The notes under the pieces were generated by a model. That model was not told where the DNA came from. It searched no databases and was given only the letters and a program-made list of their open reading frames with translations. DNA of 64,000 bases from Methanolobus chelungpuianus (GTDB taxonomy: Archaea; Halobacteriota; Methanosarcinia; Methanosarcinales; Methanosarcinaceae), in NCBI RefSeq assembly GCF_024500045.1, contig NZ_JTEO01000011.1, positions 32,218 through 96,217 on the forward strand, read 5' to 3'. A program made the translations under genes and the position numbers. Every line of letters begins with the position of its first letter. The stretch's first letter is position 1. This document shows positions 37,086-46,547 of the stretch, one piece after another.

Positions 37086-37928
37086 TTACTGAGCAGCCCG
37101 CAGTATATCCTTCCTGCCGATCATGCTCACGATCTCCTCCCTGTTGACAACAGGAAGGCTAATGACATGCTCTTCCAGCATGAGCCTTGCAGCATCGGTC
37201 ACCATATCGTCAACAGCTACACCGGAAGGCAGCTCTACCATGATATCCTCGGCAACAAGCGGCACATCCTTGATGTACCTGTAGGTCTTCTGGCCGGCCG
37301 GAGTGGACCTGCGTGCCATTTTTATGCTCTTTGACTGCATATTCCCTTCATTGTCCACCATGATGTTCAATGCCACATTACTTGTTGTAATGATCCCCAC
37401 CGCCTCATTGGAATCATCGGTGACGATCACTCTGTTGACCTCATGCTTTTCCATTTCCTGGACAACGTGGTTTATTGTGTGGTGCCTGTGAACGAAGATT
37501 ATATCATCGACCATGAGGTCCGAGACCCTCAGCTTGATATCCTTCTGCTGGGACACATACCTCATTATGTCTGTTCCGGTGACTATTCCCATTATGTTTT
37601 CCCTTACGACCACGAGCGAGTTGATACCGTTCTCCAGCATGAGGTTGCTTGCCTGGGATATCGAGGCATCCGGGTAGATCGATATCGGGGCATCGTTCAT
37701 CACCATACTGACCGGAATCTTATCTATCGGTCTTCTGCGCCACATTGGTTCTGCCTGCGCAAGTCTTCTGCTCAGGTCTGTCTTCGTGACTATGCCAATC
37801 ATTTTCCCCTCCCTGGCCACCACCAGGGTGCTTATCTTGTGTTTAAGCATCAGGTTTCTTGCATGTGCCACGTTTTCCTCCGGTGCTATGGTAAATACCG
37901 GCGAACTCATTATATCTCCAACATTCAT
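37086..37928 (-). CDS. Four-CBS-domain protein (2)
   Basis: A 280-aa protein with four CBS repeats: [45 protein letters not shown] and [14 protein letters not shown]. It is similar in plan but not identical to the neighbour at 36244. A linker (residues about 195-215, with [10 protein letters not shown]) separates the third repeat's end from the last. GGAGG lies six bases before the ATG. The cluster of three CBS genes suggests a nucleotide-sensing module controlling something nearby or global. Confidence 0.9.
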   Translation of the reverse strand: MNVGDIMSSPVFTIAPEENVAHARNLMLKHKISTLVVAREGKMIGIVTKTDLSRRLAQAEPMWRRRPIDKIPVSMVMNDAPISIYPDASISQASNLMLENGINSLVVVRENIMGIVTGTDIMRYVSQQKDIKLRVSDLMVDDIIFVHRHHTINHVVQEMEKHEVNRVIVTDDSNEAVGIITTSNVALNIMVDNEGNMQSKSIKMARRSTPAGQKTYRYIKDVPLVAEDIMVELPSGVAVDDMVTDAARLMLEEHVISLPVVNREEIVSMIGRKDILRAAQ

Positions 37929-38033
37929 GGTTTTCCTCCATTCAAATGTTCAAATTCTTCCTTACTCTTCCTATATCGTGCGCAGAAAACACCGCGTTCT
38001 GTTTATCCATTGAGGGTGCTTCCCATATTCTGT

Positions 38034-38237
38034 TCATCTACCGGCAGAAGGACCCTGTCCAGTGGTCCTTTCAAAGGGCCTTGCAGTTCCTTCCGGTACA
38101 GTTCCTTTCTGAGGATTGTTTTTCTTTACAACCGGATTACCTCCGCTCTTGTCATTAACATAATAATCAGGTGTCATGGGGACTGCAGAAGATCCTGGTC
38201 CTGATATCTTCGCAGCAGCTGGTATACTTCTTATCAT
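38034..38237 (-). CDS. Possible small low-complexity protein
   Basis: A 67-codon frame rich in Pro, Gly, Ser and Lys (PAAAKISGPGSSAVPMTP, then KKNNPQKGTVPEGTAR). It is on the same strand as the CBS genes, in an otherwise empty 719-base gap (37929-38647). No ribosome-binding site is obvious and no family is recognised. The rest of the gap shows only a short hairpin near 38477 (CCTG...CAGG) and AT-rich promoter DNA. Confidence 0.25.
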   Translation of the reverse strand: MIRSIPAAAKISGPGSSAVPMTPDYYVNDKSGGNPVVKKNNPQKGTVPEGTARPFERTTGQGPSAGR

Positions 38238-38647
38238 GCGATCAATCTGGTTTGCTTCTTAGTGTCGAGCGATCCCATCCCTGATAAGGACCGGAACACT
38301 CTGTTCTCTTTACTTTTAAGCAGCCTCATCAAAGCAAACTATGGGAAATTAATTGCCTGGAACTTTTATTATATTTCACTGTTCTGGCAGCGACAGTCCA
38401 GGCATCAGATCTTCCCTCAGTCCCGGTGGCCCTGATGCTAAATGCGCTCTCAGCACGCAATCGGATAGCAATGCCTGTCTACGCAGGTGCTTTTCGCAAG
38501 CATACATAACCCTGCTTTTCCTGTAAGGTCCGTAAAGCTACTTTTGATTGCTTTAAAAATCGATACATACCTTTTTTCATCATATATCGAGACAGACATT
38601 CTTTTCACCAGCTTTCTGTGTCCTTGTTTTGACTGACCGGTATAAAA

Positions 38648-39256
38648 CTAGTCATAGTAACCTTCTTCTTCACTGCAGTCCTCGCATAGGTTAAGTCCGT
38701 TGACCTCTGTCAGGTTATCAGACAGGGCACCGCAGCGCTGGCATATGCCACGTTCCACATCGGTCTCCTTCAGGAAATCTCCCTCCCGGTGCAACTCTAT
38801 CAGGTTCTGGAGGATGGTGTTCAGCCCCGGGGAGATTGCCATGATATCTCTGTAGCTTATCATTCCCAGTATGATACTGCCATCCATCACTGCAAGCCTG
38901 CGTATATCCGACTTGACCATGAGTTCGGCTGCTTCGATTATTCCTGTGGATGGCCTGATGGCTATTATCGGGGATGACATGATCTCCATTGCAGACATCT
39001 CTCCGGGAAGCCTGTTCTTTGCAACAGTCTTGGAGACTATATCCTTCTCGGTGATTATGCCGGCAGTGTCACCGTTATCGACCACGATCACGCTGTCTGC
39101 ATTACGGTCGGTCATCTCCCTGGCAACTTCAAGTACGGTAGCGTCAGCATCCACGACAAAGATATCCTTTGTCATCAGCTCTTTGACAGACATCTCGTTC
39201 TGTATCTCTTTTATCGAAACGTCGGTTTCAAGATCCCTCTGCTCGTTCACGACCAT
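38648..39256 (-). CDS. CBS-domain protein with C-terminal zinc ribbon
   Basis: A 202-aa protein. A CBS pair (about residues 20-150, VKELMTKDIFVVDADATV and MSSPIIAIRPSTGI) is followed by a zinc-ribbon tail, CQRCGALSDNLTEVNGLNLC then EDCSEE. The ribbon may bind nucleic acid or protein. It is the third CBS gene on this strand. The start has AGGAAGG directly upstream. Confidence 0.9.
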   Translation of the reverse strand: MVVNEQRDLETDVSIKEIQNEMSVKELMTKDIFVVDADATVLEVAREMTDRNADSVIVVDNGDTAGIITEKDIVSKTVAKNRLPGEMSAMEIMSSPIIAIRPSTGIIEAAELMVKSDIRRLAVMDGSIILGMISYRDIMAISPGLNTILQNLIELHREGDFLKETDVERGICQRCGALSDNLTEVNGLNLCEDCSEEEGYYD

Positions 39257-39506
39257 ACCTTCCTTTTAAGCCAGAAGTTAAGAATAGGTCACTTAGTCCA
39301 CAGTTAAAATGTTGACTTGATTGTATTTATAGATGTTTGTGCAATTGTTTACATGCCAAAAGGAATAAAAAAGAGAAAAGGTCAGCAGCTGTTATCCTTA
39401 ACAGTTGCTGTCATAGTTGAGCAGCATCATTATTAGTATGAGGGATATGGAACATCCGGTTGTCCGGTGTTCCGGCAGGTCCCGTCGATCCCTGTTCCCC
39501 GGCTGT

Positions 39507-40649
39507 TCAGAGAACAACTATCCTCGTCCTGTTCCCTGCGCTGAGTTCGATCTCGTCATTGAACCCTGACTTTGAGAAAGCATCGATTATCTCTACTTCT
39601 GTATCGATATCGACCTCATCTATAAGGCCTGCATGTTCACCCCAGAGGGCTATCCTTATCCTGCCAGTATCATCAGAAACATAGATGTTGGAGACACTGT
39701 TCTCAGTGCCGTCGTCGCGGGTAAAGTCACGGCGCTCCCCTATGCCGGAAACGGATCCCTTGATGGAGTATGATTCCCCGGGGATGATGTCGGAAATGGG
39801 GGTGAAGTTCTCGGAGTATGCGATCTCCTTGTCTGTCTTTTTCACAATGGTGCGGTTACCCACCTGCACCTCCACCTGCTGGCTGAAGTTATTCTCCCTG
39901 GCGTAGGCGTTGATGATCTCGATGGAATCATTGATCCTTAAGCCCGACAGCAGATCGGTCTTCTCATCCCAGAGGGTGACCCTGATCTTCCCGGTATCGT
40001 CGCCCACGGTTATATTGGTAACCCTGCCCGTGGAGCCGTCCTTACGGTTGAATGTTCTGATGTCGGCGATATCCAGAACCCTTGCCCTGAGATTAAGGTC
40101 GCCCATGCCGTTCTTTATGTCGCTTATCTTTGTGGAGGCGACAGATGCCTCAACCTTCTCATCCGTCTCGCACAGCACTCCGTTATTGCCGACATTCACT
40201 TCAACACCGGAATAGCCTTCCTTCACATAGCCGCTGATCTGGAATGTCTGTCCGACCGATATATCCCCGGTCTTTACAAGGTCTGCCTTGTCATCCCAGA
40301 GAGTCAGGCGTATGGAACCCGTCTCATCAGCAACGATGAGGTTTGCAACCCTTCCGATGGTCCCGTCATTGCGGTTGAACTCCTTGGCAGGGAACACTGT
40401 CATGACCCTGGCGATAAGCCTCACATTGCCTGTACCGGGGGCTATGTCTGCCACCTTGTGGACTTCGCTCCCGGTACCTTCGCCCGTATCGCCAGCCCCG
40501 AGGTCATGCGCAACGAGCATTGCGGCAGTCCTGTTGTCGCAAAGCCCTCCCATCTGGTTCACTTTTTCCCCTACCCTTTCCAGGAAATCCTCCTGCTTGA
40601 TAATTCCGCTGAGCTTTTGCTTTTTGTAAATTTCTATAATTTCATCCAT
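39507..40649 (-). CDS. Replication protein A with three OB folds
   Basis: A 380-aa single-stranded-DNA-binding protein. A helical N-terminus (MDEIIEIYKKQKL) precedes three consecutive OB folds. Each carries the same motif set, as in FNRNDGTIGRVANLIVADET, FNRKDGSTGRVTNITVGDDT and FTRDDGTENSVSNIYVSDDT, each followed by G-x-I-R-x-x-L-W. No zinc finger is present. Methanosarcinal RPAs vary in OB number, and this is a three-OB version. Start ATG 40649 has AGGT seven bases upstream; a frame from 40682 only adds unlike residues. Role: protects ssDNA in replication and repair. Confidence 0.92.
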   Translation of the reverse strand: MDEIIEIYKKQKLSGIIKQEDFLERVGEKVNQMGGLCDNRTAAMLVAHDLGAGDTGEGTGSEVHKVADIAPGTGNVRLIARVMTVFPAKEFNRNDGTIGRVANLIVADETGSIRLTLWDDKADLVKTGDISVGQTFQISGYVKEGYSGVEVNVGNNGVLCETDEKVEASVASTKISDIKNGMGDLNLRARVLDIADIRTFNRKDGSTGRVTNITVGDDTGKIRVTLWDEKTDLLSGLRINDSIEIINAYARENNFSQQVEVQVGNRTIVKKTDKEIAYSENFTPISDIIPGESYSIKGSVSGIGERRDFTRDDGTENSVSNIYVSDDTGRIRIALWGEHAGLIDEVDIDTEVEIIDAFSKSGFNDEIELSAGNRTRIVVL

Positions 40650-40791
40650 GATAATACCTGAAAGACTTAGATGTACGACCAATCTTAAATCCTTTGTTCT
40701 TTGCTGCGGGCACCGCCAGGTTTATGTGAACCGCGCATGTGACTTCATTTAGACAACTTATATTAATTATAACATATATCTGAAAGATATC

Positions 40792-41427
40792 ATGATCCGT
40801 AAATGTTTACAGCATGGGTACTTCAGGGGCGAGGTCTGCCCTGAATGCGGCGAAGAAGGACGTTATGTGCTGGATGATGACCGGGAAGAGAGGCTTGGAA
40901 GATTCATTTCCGGTGCACTGAGGCACTTCCCGGAGGATGTTGGCCTGGAAATGGACCCTCAGGGATGGGTGGATGTGGATGTGCTCTGCGATATTATGAA
41001 GAAACGCTACAAGTGGGGCACCATGGAGCGCCTTGTGTCTCTGGTGGAGTCTGACGTCAAAGGCCGCTACGAGATAGACGGGTCTTTTATAAGGGCGCGC
41101 TACGGACATTCCGTGGACGTGGACCTGGTATCCGATTATCCCGAGAATGAACTCCCCTACCTTTACTACGGCGTAAGCCAGGAGGAAGCGGACATGCTGC
41201 TTGAGAATGGCATCACTCCCATCAGGCAGTGTTATGTGCACCTGAGCACCTCCCTGGAGAAGGCTATGCAGGCAGCTTCCATTCACACTGAGAACCCGGT
41301 CGTCTTTGAGATCGATGCCGCAGCGGCGCAGGATGACGGGATCGATATTGTGGTTGTCAACGAGGACATCGTACTTGCAAAGAGCATCCCTTCGGAGTAC
41401 ATCAGTATAGCCGACGCTCAGGAATGA
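40792..41427 (+). CDS. kptA: RNA 2'-phosphotransferase (Tpt1/KptA) with N-terminal zinc knuckle
   Basis: A 211-aa enzyme that moves an internal RNA 2'-phosphate to NAD+. Conserved features are SGALRHFPED (the S-x-x-L-R-H motif), IRARYGHS and RQCYVHLST. The normal LYHGT reads LYYGV, an unusual replacement of the histidine. The N-terminus adds a putative zinc site, Cys5, His8, Cys16 and Cys19 (CPECG). Its stop codon abuts that of rtcA on the other strand. In archaea the substrate is debated because their tRNA splicing leaves no 2'-phosphate. Confidence 0.9.
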   Translation: MIRKCLQHGYFRGEVCPECGEEGRYVLDDDREERLGRFISGALRHFPEDVGLEMDPQGWVDVDVLCDIMKKRYKWGTMERLVSLVESDVKGRYEIDGSFIRARYGHSVDVDLVSDYPENELPYLYYGVSQEEADMLLENGITPIRQCYVHLSTSLEKAMQAASIHTENPVVFEIDAAAAQDDGIDIVVVNEDIVLAKSIPSEYISIADAQE

Positions 41428-42423
41428 TCAGCGCACATGGATCTCCACTGACCCATTCTTTTTTTCCGTACCGAACTTCACGTCCAGGAACTGTTCGGTG
41501 ACCCATATATTGGTGCTTGTATGTTCTGTAAGTCCGGCAGTTGTGAATGAGCCGCTGCCTGCCAGTCCCAGGAACGGTATTAACTGGTCCGCAAGATGCC
41601 TGTCCACAGCAGCGTCCGATCGTAGATCCTGCAACATTTCCCCGGCAGCCATGGAGCCCACCTTCTCTGCCGGAAGCCCTCTTTTCCCGATGGACACGGC
41701 GCCCTTGAAGCCTGACCAGAGGTTTATCCCGCTTCCAGTGGAAACATCCTGTGTGACCTCAGTTCCTATTTCGCACTCATACCCTTCCCTTTCCAGGATC
41801 TCCTGTGCACATGAAGCCTGCCTCTGCGTCACATGTCCGGGCAGCCTGGAACTGTGCGAGATGCCCGAAACGATCCCGTCCTCCCTGGTGTAATCATACG
41901 CATTAAGTCCGGATGGCTCAATGGATAGTTCGGTAAGTCCTCCTCCCCGGGGGTAGTAGCCCCTGGAAATCGTTTTCAGGTGGGCCCTGTAACCCATTCT
42001 GGAAAGAGCCCTGAAGGTCACATTCTCAAGATAGTCCGTGCTGGGAGACCATATGACATCGGTCCCTCCTTTTATCCTCAGACTGACATTCCCGCTGGCA
42101 TGTGCGGCTGCAGGCATGATGCATTGTACGAGCAGGGGTATGCTTCCTGCCGTTCCTATGTCTATCTCGGCGTTCAACCCCTTTATTTCCACTGGAGAGA
42201 ACCGTATCTCGGTGGATCCCGGGAAGAGCCCCTCCACCTGTGCATCACACATGAGAGCCGCTGTCTCTATCGAGGTGAGATGCTGGGTCTTGAGTCCTGG
42301 CTGGGGCCTTGCCTTGCGAATATTCTTAATGGTCACTTCTTCTTTGATCACTGCCGAGAGAGAGACCGCAGTCCGAAGTATCTGTCCTCCTCCCTCCCCG
42401 TATGAACCGTCAATGGTTATCAT
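41428..42423 (-). CDS. rtcA: RNA 3'-terminal phosphate cyclase
   Basis: A 331-aa enzyme that converts RNA 3'-phosphate ends to 2',3'-cyclic phosphate using ATP. It has DGSYGEGGGQILRT at the N-terminus, RPQPGLKTQHL, and the nucleotidyl-accepting histidine near the C-terminus in AGLTEHTSTN. Its ATG overlaps the stop of the flavoprotein gene upstream by four bases. Confidence 0.95.
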   Translation of the reverse strand: MITIDGSYGEGGGQILRTAVSLSAVIKEEVTIKNIRKARPQPGLKTQHLTSIETAALMCDAQVEGLFPGSTEIRFSPVEIKGLNAEIDIGTAGSIPLLVQCIMPAAAHASGNVSLRIKGGTDVIWSPSTDYLENVTFRALSRMGYRAHLKTISRGYYPRGGGLTELSIEPSGLNAYDYTREDGIVSGISHSSRLPGHVTQRQASCAQEILEREGYECEIGTEVTQDVSTGSGINLWSGFKGAVSIGKRGLPAEKVGSMAAGEMLQDLRSDAAVDRHLADQLIPFLGLAGSGSFTTAGLTEHTSTNIWVTEQFLDVKFGTEKKNGSVEIHVR

Positions 42424-43796
42424 TTCCGGACCTTCGTCATCTTTCTGAGCGCACCTTTTGCTGCGTAGGTGAGCGGATCGACAAGTGTTCCCACAGGCGG
42501 CGTATAACAGGTTTCCAGGTCAAGGAGCTCTTCCACTGTGGCTCTTTTGCTGATGGCAAGAGAAAGCGCATCGATTCTCTCTTTGACGCCCTTGCCACCG
42601 ATGATCTGTGCACCCACAAGGACCCTGTCGCTGAAAAGGAGCTTGATGTAAAGCTGGGTTGAGCCGGGGTAGTATCCTGCACTGGTGGTGCCGGTTGCAA
42701 GGCCGCTCACGATCTCTATTCCATTGAGGCTGGCAACCTTGCTTGTAATTCCCACAGTGCCTACTTCAAGCTCCCCGATGACGGCGACCCATGGACTGAT
42801 CACAGGGCCGAAACTCTTCTCCTGCGAGATGAGATTATCCCGTATCACTCCTGCCATCCTTCTTGCCGTACTGGCAAGCTGGCTCAATATGGGCCGGCCT
42901 GTTATGCGATCCTGCAGTTCCACGCATTCTCCTCCGCAATAGATGTCAGGGTCGAAACTTCCGTCAGCCAGCTTTGCCTGCAGGTTCTCGTTGACCATGA
43001 TCCCTCCCGTGGGACCAAGTTGTATACCTGCATCTGCTGCGAGTCGTGTTTCAGGATCCACTCCTGTGGATATTATGACAATATCGGCAGGGAAATCCTT
43101 TCCCTCTATGGTCACGGAACTGACACTGCCATCTCCCTTGATGGCCTCAGGGGTATAGCCTGTAAGTATTCCTGTTCCCATGGACTCAAGGTGCTCCCGG
43201 ACTATATCTGCCATATCCGGGTCGATATTATGCGATAGCAGTGAATCGCTGCGATTGACCAGCAGCGTCTTTAATCCTCTTCTGGAGCATGCGGCCGCAA
43301 GCTCGGCACCTATGGGTCCTCCGCCTATTATCGCCACACTCGATGCTGTCTGCAGGGATCTTTCAAGCCTGATGCCATCACTAAGGGTACGTACGGTGAA
43401 GACGTTCTCCAGTGAAGCCCCCTGCCGGAGTTCCTCCGGCACCGAGGGTATGCTGCCTGTTGCGATCACAAGCTTGTCGAACCCGTACTCTTTTCCATCA
43501 GCAATCACCGTGCGCTTGCCCAGGTCTATGGACTGGACGGTAGTACCGGTCCGCAGGTCTATTCCTGCCTCCCCGAAGAACTCCTTGTCCCGCAGAAGAA
43601 GGGAGTTGAAGTCTCTGATATCCCCTGCTATCACGAAAGGTATGCCGCACTGGCTGTAGGATGCATGGGAATCCGAAGAGAACACAAGGACGTCGTAGTT
43701 GCTGTGGCGCCTTACGCTTGTTGCCACTGCCAGTCCCACTGCTCCTCCGCCTACAATGATAAGCTTTTTACTGTAGCCTGGATCTCTCTTATTCAT
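42420..43796 (-). CDS. CoA-disulfide reductase/NADH oxidase-like flavoprotein
   Basis: A 458-aa FAD- and NAD(P)-dependent oxidoreductase. The FAD motif is IIVGGGAVGLA near the N-terminus and the NAD motif IIGGGPIGAELA is mid-protein. A single redox cysteine, Cys50 in YSQCGIPF, matches the CoA-disulfide reductase/Nox class rather than the CxxxxC reductases. The dimerisation domain ends in YAAKGALRKM. Likely roles are thiol homeostasis or oxygen/peroxide defence. It overlaps rtcA by four bases, an odd pairing of redox and RNA-repair genes in one transcript. Confidence 0.9.
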   Translation of the reverse strand: MNKRDPGYSKKLIIVGGGAVGLAVATSVRRHSNYDVLVFSSDSHASYSQCGIPFVIAGDIRDFNSLLLRDKEFFGEAGIDLRTGTTVQSIDLGKRTVIADGKEYGFDKLVIATGSIPSVPEELRQGASLENVFTVRTLSDGIRLERSLQTASSVAIIGGGPIGAELAAACSRRGLKTLLVNRSDSLLSHNIDPDMADIVREHLESMGTGILTGYTPEAIKGDGSVSSVTIEGKDFPADIVIISTGVDPETRLAADAGIQLGPTGGIMVNENLQAKLADGSFDPDIYCGGECVELQDRITGRPILSQLASTARRMAGVIRDNLISQEKSFGPVISPWVAVIGELEVGTVGITSKVASLNGIEIVSGLATGTTSAGYYPGSTQLYIKLLFSDRVLVGAQIIGGKGVKERIDALSLAISKRATVEELLDLETCYTPPVGTLVDPLTYAAKGALRKMTKVRK

Positions 43797-44476
43797 ATTA
43801 TCACAAAGGCAGTTAATTTATATGATAGTTCCTTGCGACAGAGCTTTCTTCGGTATGAAAGGAACTGTAATGAAGGAATAACTCCAGTTAACTTGCGTTC
43901 TCATTCAAAGCCTGTTAATCCGTGTAACCCATAAGTTTATAAGAGTTTGAAATCTATTACTTTATGTAACCATCAGGCGATGGTTATAATCATGCTTGAA
44001 ATTCGATCAAGATCACAGAAATGCTCCTATGAGCGGGCATTTCCACTAATGCAAATATAGTTTAATCATAATCCTTATTCATTACATGTAAAACCTATCT
44101 CACAGACAAAGGAGTAACGGAAAACAAAGGTACAAGGTAGAAAAAAATAGAACTGGGAATCAGATGAGGGATTTGGAAAACTGCTAATCATGCCTGCCGG
44201 AATATGTTTGAGTGGTCAGAGCAAGGGGCAAACGCCCGCGGGAAATTGCTTGCTGCATATTGGTATGCTTATTAGCGGATGTAGTTTTACGATAATACAT
44301 AACGCTGCATTTTATAAGTCCTAATTTATACTTAAATAAGGATGATCCTTCCTGGTATCATGGCTGCCTGTACTGCATACATGTGATGTTGGGGTAGTTT
44401 ACTATTTTTGCATTGGGATGAAGGCTTGAGAGGCTTTCAACTATATGACATCATCACAAACTTTAGGAGAATCCAA
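43797..44476. other. 680-base gene-free region upstream of dnaG
   Basis: No convincing coding frame on either strand. A nested hairpin lies at about 44218-44257: GGGC-AAAC-GCCC inside, with GCAAG and CTTGC outside. TATA-like stretches occur near 43935 and 44325. The region could hold a non-coding RNA or a long dnaG leader, but nothing identifies it. Confidence 0.3.
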
Positions 44477-45997
44477 ATGCAAAATGCAGATACTACAAAA
44501 TATATAATCCATTCTAAGATCAGCGCTGAAGGAATAATCGAACGCCCCGATATAGTGGGTGCTATCTTCGGCCAGACGGAAGGGCTGCTTGGTTCTGACC
44601 TTGACCTGCGTGACCTGCAGAAGACAGGCAGGATAGGAAGGATCGAGGTTGTGGTAAGCGCCAAGAACGGTAAGACCAAGGGAACTATCCTTATCCCTTC
44701 AAGCCTTGACAAGGTCGAGACATCCATCCTGGCAGCTTCACTTGAGACCATCGACCGGGTGGGTCCCTGCAGCGCAAAGATAGAGATAACCCAGATGGAG
44801 GACGTCAGGGCAACCAAGAGGCAGCAGATCATCGAGAGGGCAAAGTTCATCCTTACAGGCATGTTCGACGAGAACCTGCCTGAATCCCAGGAGATCGCAG
44901 ACCAGGTGCGCCAGTCTGTCAGGGTCGAGGAAATGCAGTACTTCGGTAAGAACAAGATTCCGTGCGGTCCTGCAGTATTCGATTCCGATGCTATCATCGT
45001 TGTTGAGGGACGCGCAGATGTGCTGAACCTTCTCCGTTACGGTATCAAGAACACCATCTGTGTGGGAGGCACTAACGTTCCTCCGGAGGTTGCCGAGCTG
45101 ACCAAGAAGAAGGACACGGTGACTGTATTCACGGACGGCGACCGCGGAGGCGAGCTCATTGTCAAGGAACTTGTCCAGGTAGCCAACGTTGATTACATTG
45201 CCCGTGCCCCTGACGGAAAGAGCGTCGAGGATCTTGTGCAGAAGGAAGTTGTAAGGGCCCTGCGCCAGAAGGTGCCTGTGGAACAGGTGCTCGACAAATA
45301 CAGCATCAGGGATTCCGAGTCAGAGAATGGCTCCCGGGTGACACGTGTGCCCAAGAACAAGGAAAGAAGGGCAAGGATCCCCGCTCCCGAAATAGCCCGG
45401 GTGGCTCCCGAGGTAAAGAGACTTATCCCTTCGAAGGCCCAGGCAGGCGAAAAGGAAGTTCCTGCCGAGACGGATGAAGACAAGGCAAGGCAGCCCCGTG
45501 AGAGGACTTCCGGCGAGAGGCCGCAGCAGAGCAGGGAAAGGGTTCAGTCCCGCGAGAGAACTTCCGGTGAGAGGCCGCAGAGCAGGGAGCGATCCCAGTC
45601 CCGTGACAGGTCCCAGGGAGAAAGGTCCCAGTCCCGCGATAAGCCACAGGCAAAGGCGGAGGCTGAACCTGAGGTAAGCAGGCCTGAGATCGCAAGCAAG
45701 CCTTCTCCTTTAAGCAGCAAGTTCAAGCCCCATGCAAATGACCTTATCGGCACATTCAGTGCCCGCTTCCTTGATGCAAAGGACAAGGTAGTCAATGAGA
45801 CCGCTGTCAGGGATCTTGTGACCACTCTCAAGGACTATCAGGATGAGGTAAAAACAGTTGTCTTTGATGGTGTTGTCACGCAGAGGATACTGGACATCGC
45901 AGCTGACAAGGGGATCGAGAACCTTGTGGGCGCGAAGGTCGGAAGCGTCACCAAAAGGCCTGCATCCGTAAAGATATTCACCGCAGACGCCCTGTGA
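44477..45997 (+). CDS. dnaG: Archaeal DnaG primase-like protein
   Basis: A 506-aa protein with the archaeal DnaG N-terminus ([20 protein letters not shown]). The TOPRIM domain carries [14 protein letters not shown] and the acidic [11 protein letters not shown]. The C-terminal domain ([18 protein letters not shown] to VKIFTADAL) is the exosome-associated part. Archaeal DnaG is a core partner of the RNA exosome and has weak primase activity. Between the domains, about residues 340-390, is an Arg/Ser/Glu-rich repeat linker not typical of the family. Start ATG 44477 has AGGAG seven bases upstream; the longer frame from 44408 is rejected. Confidence 0.95.
   Translation: MQNADTTKYIIHSKISAEGIIERPDIVGAIFGQTEGLLGSDLDLRDLQKTGRIGRIEVVVSAKNGKTKGTILIPSSLDKVETSILAASLETIDRVGPCSAKIEITQMEDVRATKRQQIIERAKFILTGMFDENLPESQEIADQVRQSVRVEEMQYFGKNKIPCGPAVFDSDAIIVVEGRADVLNLLRYGIKNTICVGGTNVPPEVAELTKKKDTVTVFTDGDRGGELIVKELVQVANVDYIARAPDGKSVEDLVQKEVVRALRQKVPVEQVLDKYSIRDSESENGSRVTRVPKNKERRARIPAPEIARVAPEVKRLIPSKAQAGEKEVPAETDEDKARQPRERTSGERPQQSRERVQSRERTSGERPQSRERSQSRDRSQGERSQSRDKPQAKAEAEPEVSRPEIASKPSPLSSKFKPHANDLIGTFSARFLDAKDKVVNETAVRDLVTTLKDYQDEVKTVVFDGVVTQRILDIAADKGIENLVGAKVGSVTKRPASVKIFTADAL
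45500..45640 (+). repeat. Minisatellite-like repeats in the dnaG linker
   Basis: About three degenerate units of 54, 51 and 33 bases. Each encodes a run such as [10 protein letters not shown], then SRER and QSR. All three share GAGAGG-, AGGCCGCAG- and CAGTCCCG-type cores. The unit is a multiple of three, so length changes keep the frame. The encoded peptide is RS-like, strongly charged and likely disordered. Confidence 0.75.
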
Positions 45998-46007
45998 TCT
46001 TAATTAA

Positions 46008-46028
46008 TGGTGCTGCTCCGTGGCACCA
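46008..46028 (+). terminator. Terminator of dnaG
   Basis: TGGTGC (46008-46013) pairs with GCACCA (46023-46028), followed by a T-rich stretch (ATCTTTATTTATTTTT). It starts 10 bases after the dnaG stop. Confidence 0.5.
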
Positions 46029-46259
46029 ATATCTTTATTTATTTTTAATGTTATTATTTCTACAGTAATCATTACAGGCTTATTTTTCATCATTAATCGT
46101 TTACTTCTTTCAGATGTGTTTATATCTCTCATGCTAGGAATTTTGCTTCCGGGAAAACGTCTTTATTTCCCATATTGTAAATATAGTCAGTTAATACTTT
46201 ATACTGTGCTGGATGCACAGGACTGTGTTCCTAAAGGTTGGTACTATAGGTTGGTTGGT

Positions 46260-46544
46260 ATGCACAAGGATGAGTTGATACAATTGCACACTTTGATGGC
46301 TCAGATCAAAAGGCACTTTGAGTACATGGGTATGGATTACGAGTTCCGCCACTATAATTCGCTGGCGATAAGCCCGCTGCACGTCCACAGGAGCAAGGCT
46401 GAACACAAGCAAGCGATATTTGTTCTCGGCAACGATCTGGCCTCCGTTATCTCAAAGGATGAACTGTCAGGTGTGGCACGCACTTCCACGAGGATGCAGG
46501 AATTTGCCCAGAGGGTTGGCAGCAGGGGCATCAAAAGTACATAG
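46260..46544 (+). CDS. UPF0058 family protein
   Basis: A 94-aa archaeal protein reading MHKDELIQLHTLMAQIKRHF, then ISPLHVHRSKAEHKQAIFVLG, which matches the UPF0058 family closely. An open frame extends back to a GTG at 46020, but that part is AT-rich, overlaps the dnaG terminator and does not resemble the family, so I start at ATG 46260 (AGGT eight bases upstream). It is probably helical and cytosolic; function unknown. Confidence 0.85.
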   Translation: MHKDELIQLHTLMAQIKRHFEYMGMDYEFRHYNSLAISPLHVHRSKAEHKQAIFVLGNDLASVISKDELSGVARTSTRMQEFAQRVGSRGIKST

Positions 46545-46547
46545 ATA

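Noticed and set aside
44218..44257. Nested hairpin as RNase P or SRP RNA
   Set aside because: The conserved core sequences and lengths of those RNAs are not present.
46020..46259. N-terminal extension of the UPF0058 gene back to GTG 46020
   Set aside because: It overlaps the dnaG terminator, is AT-rich, and the family begins at MHKDELIQLH with its own ribosome-binding site.
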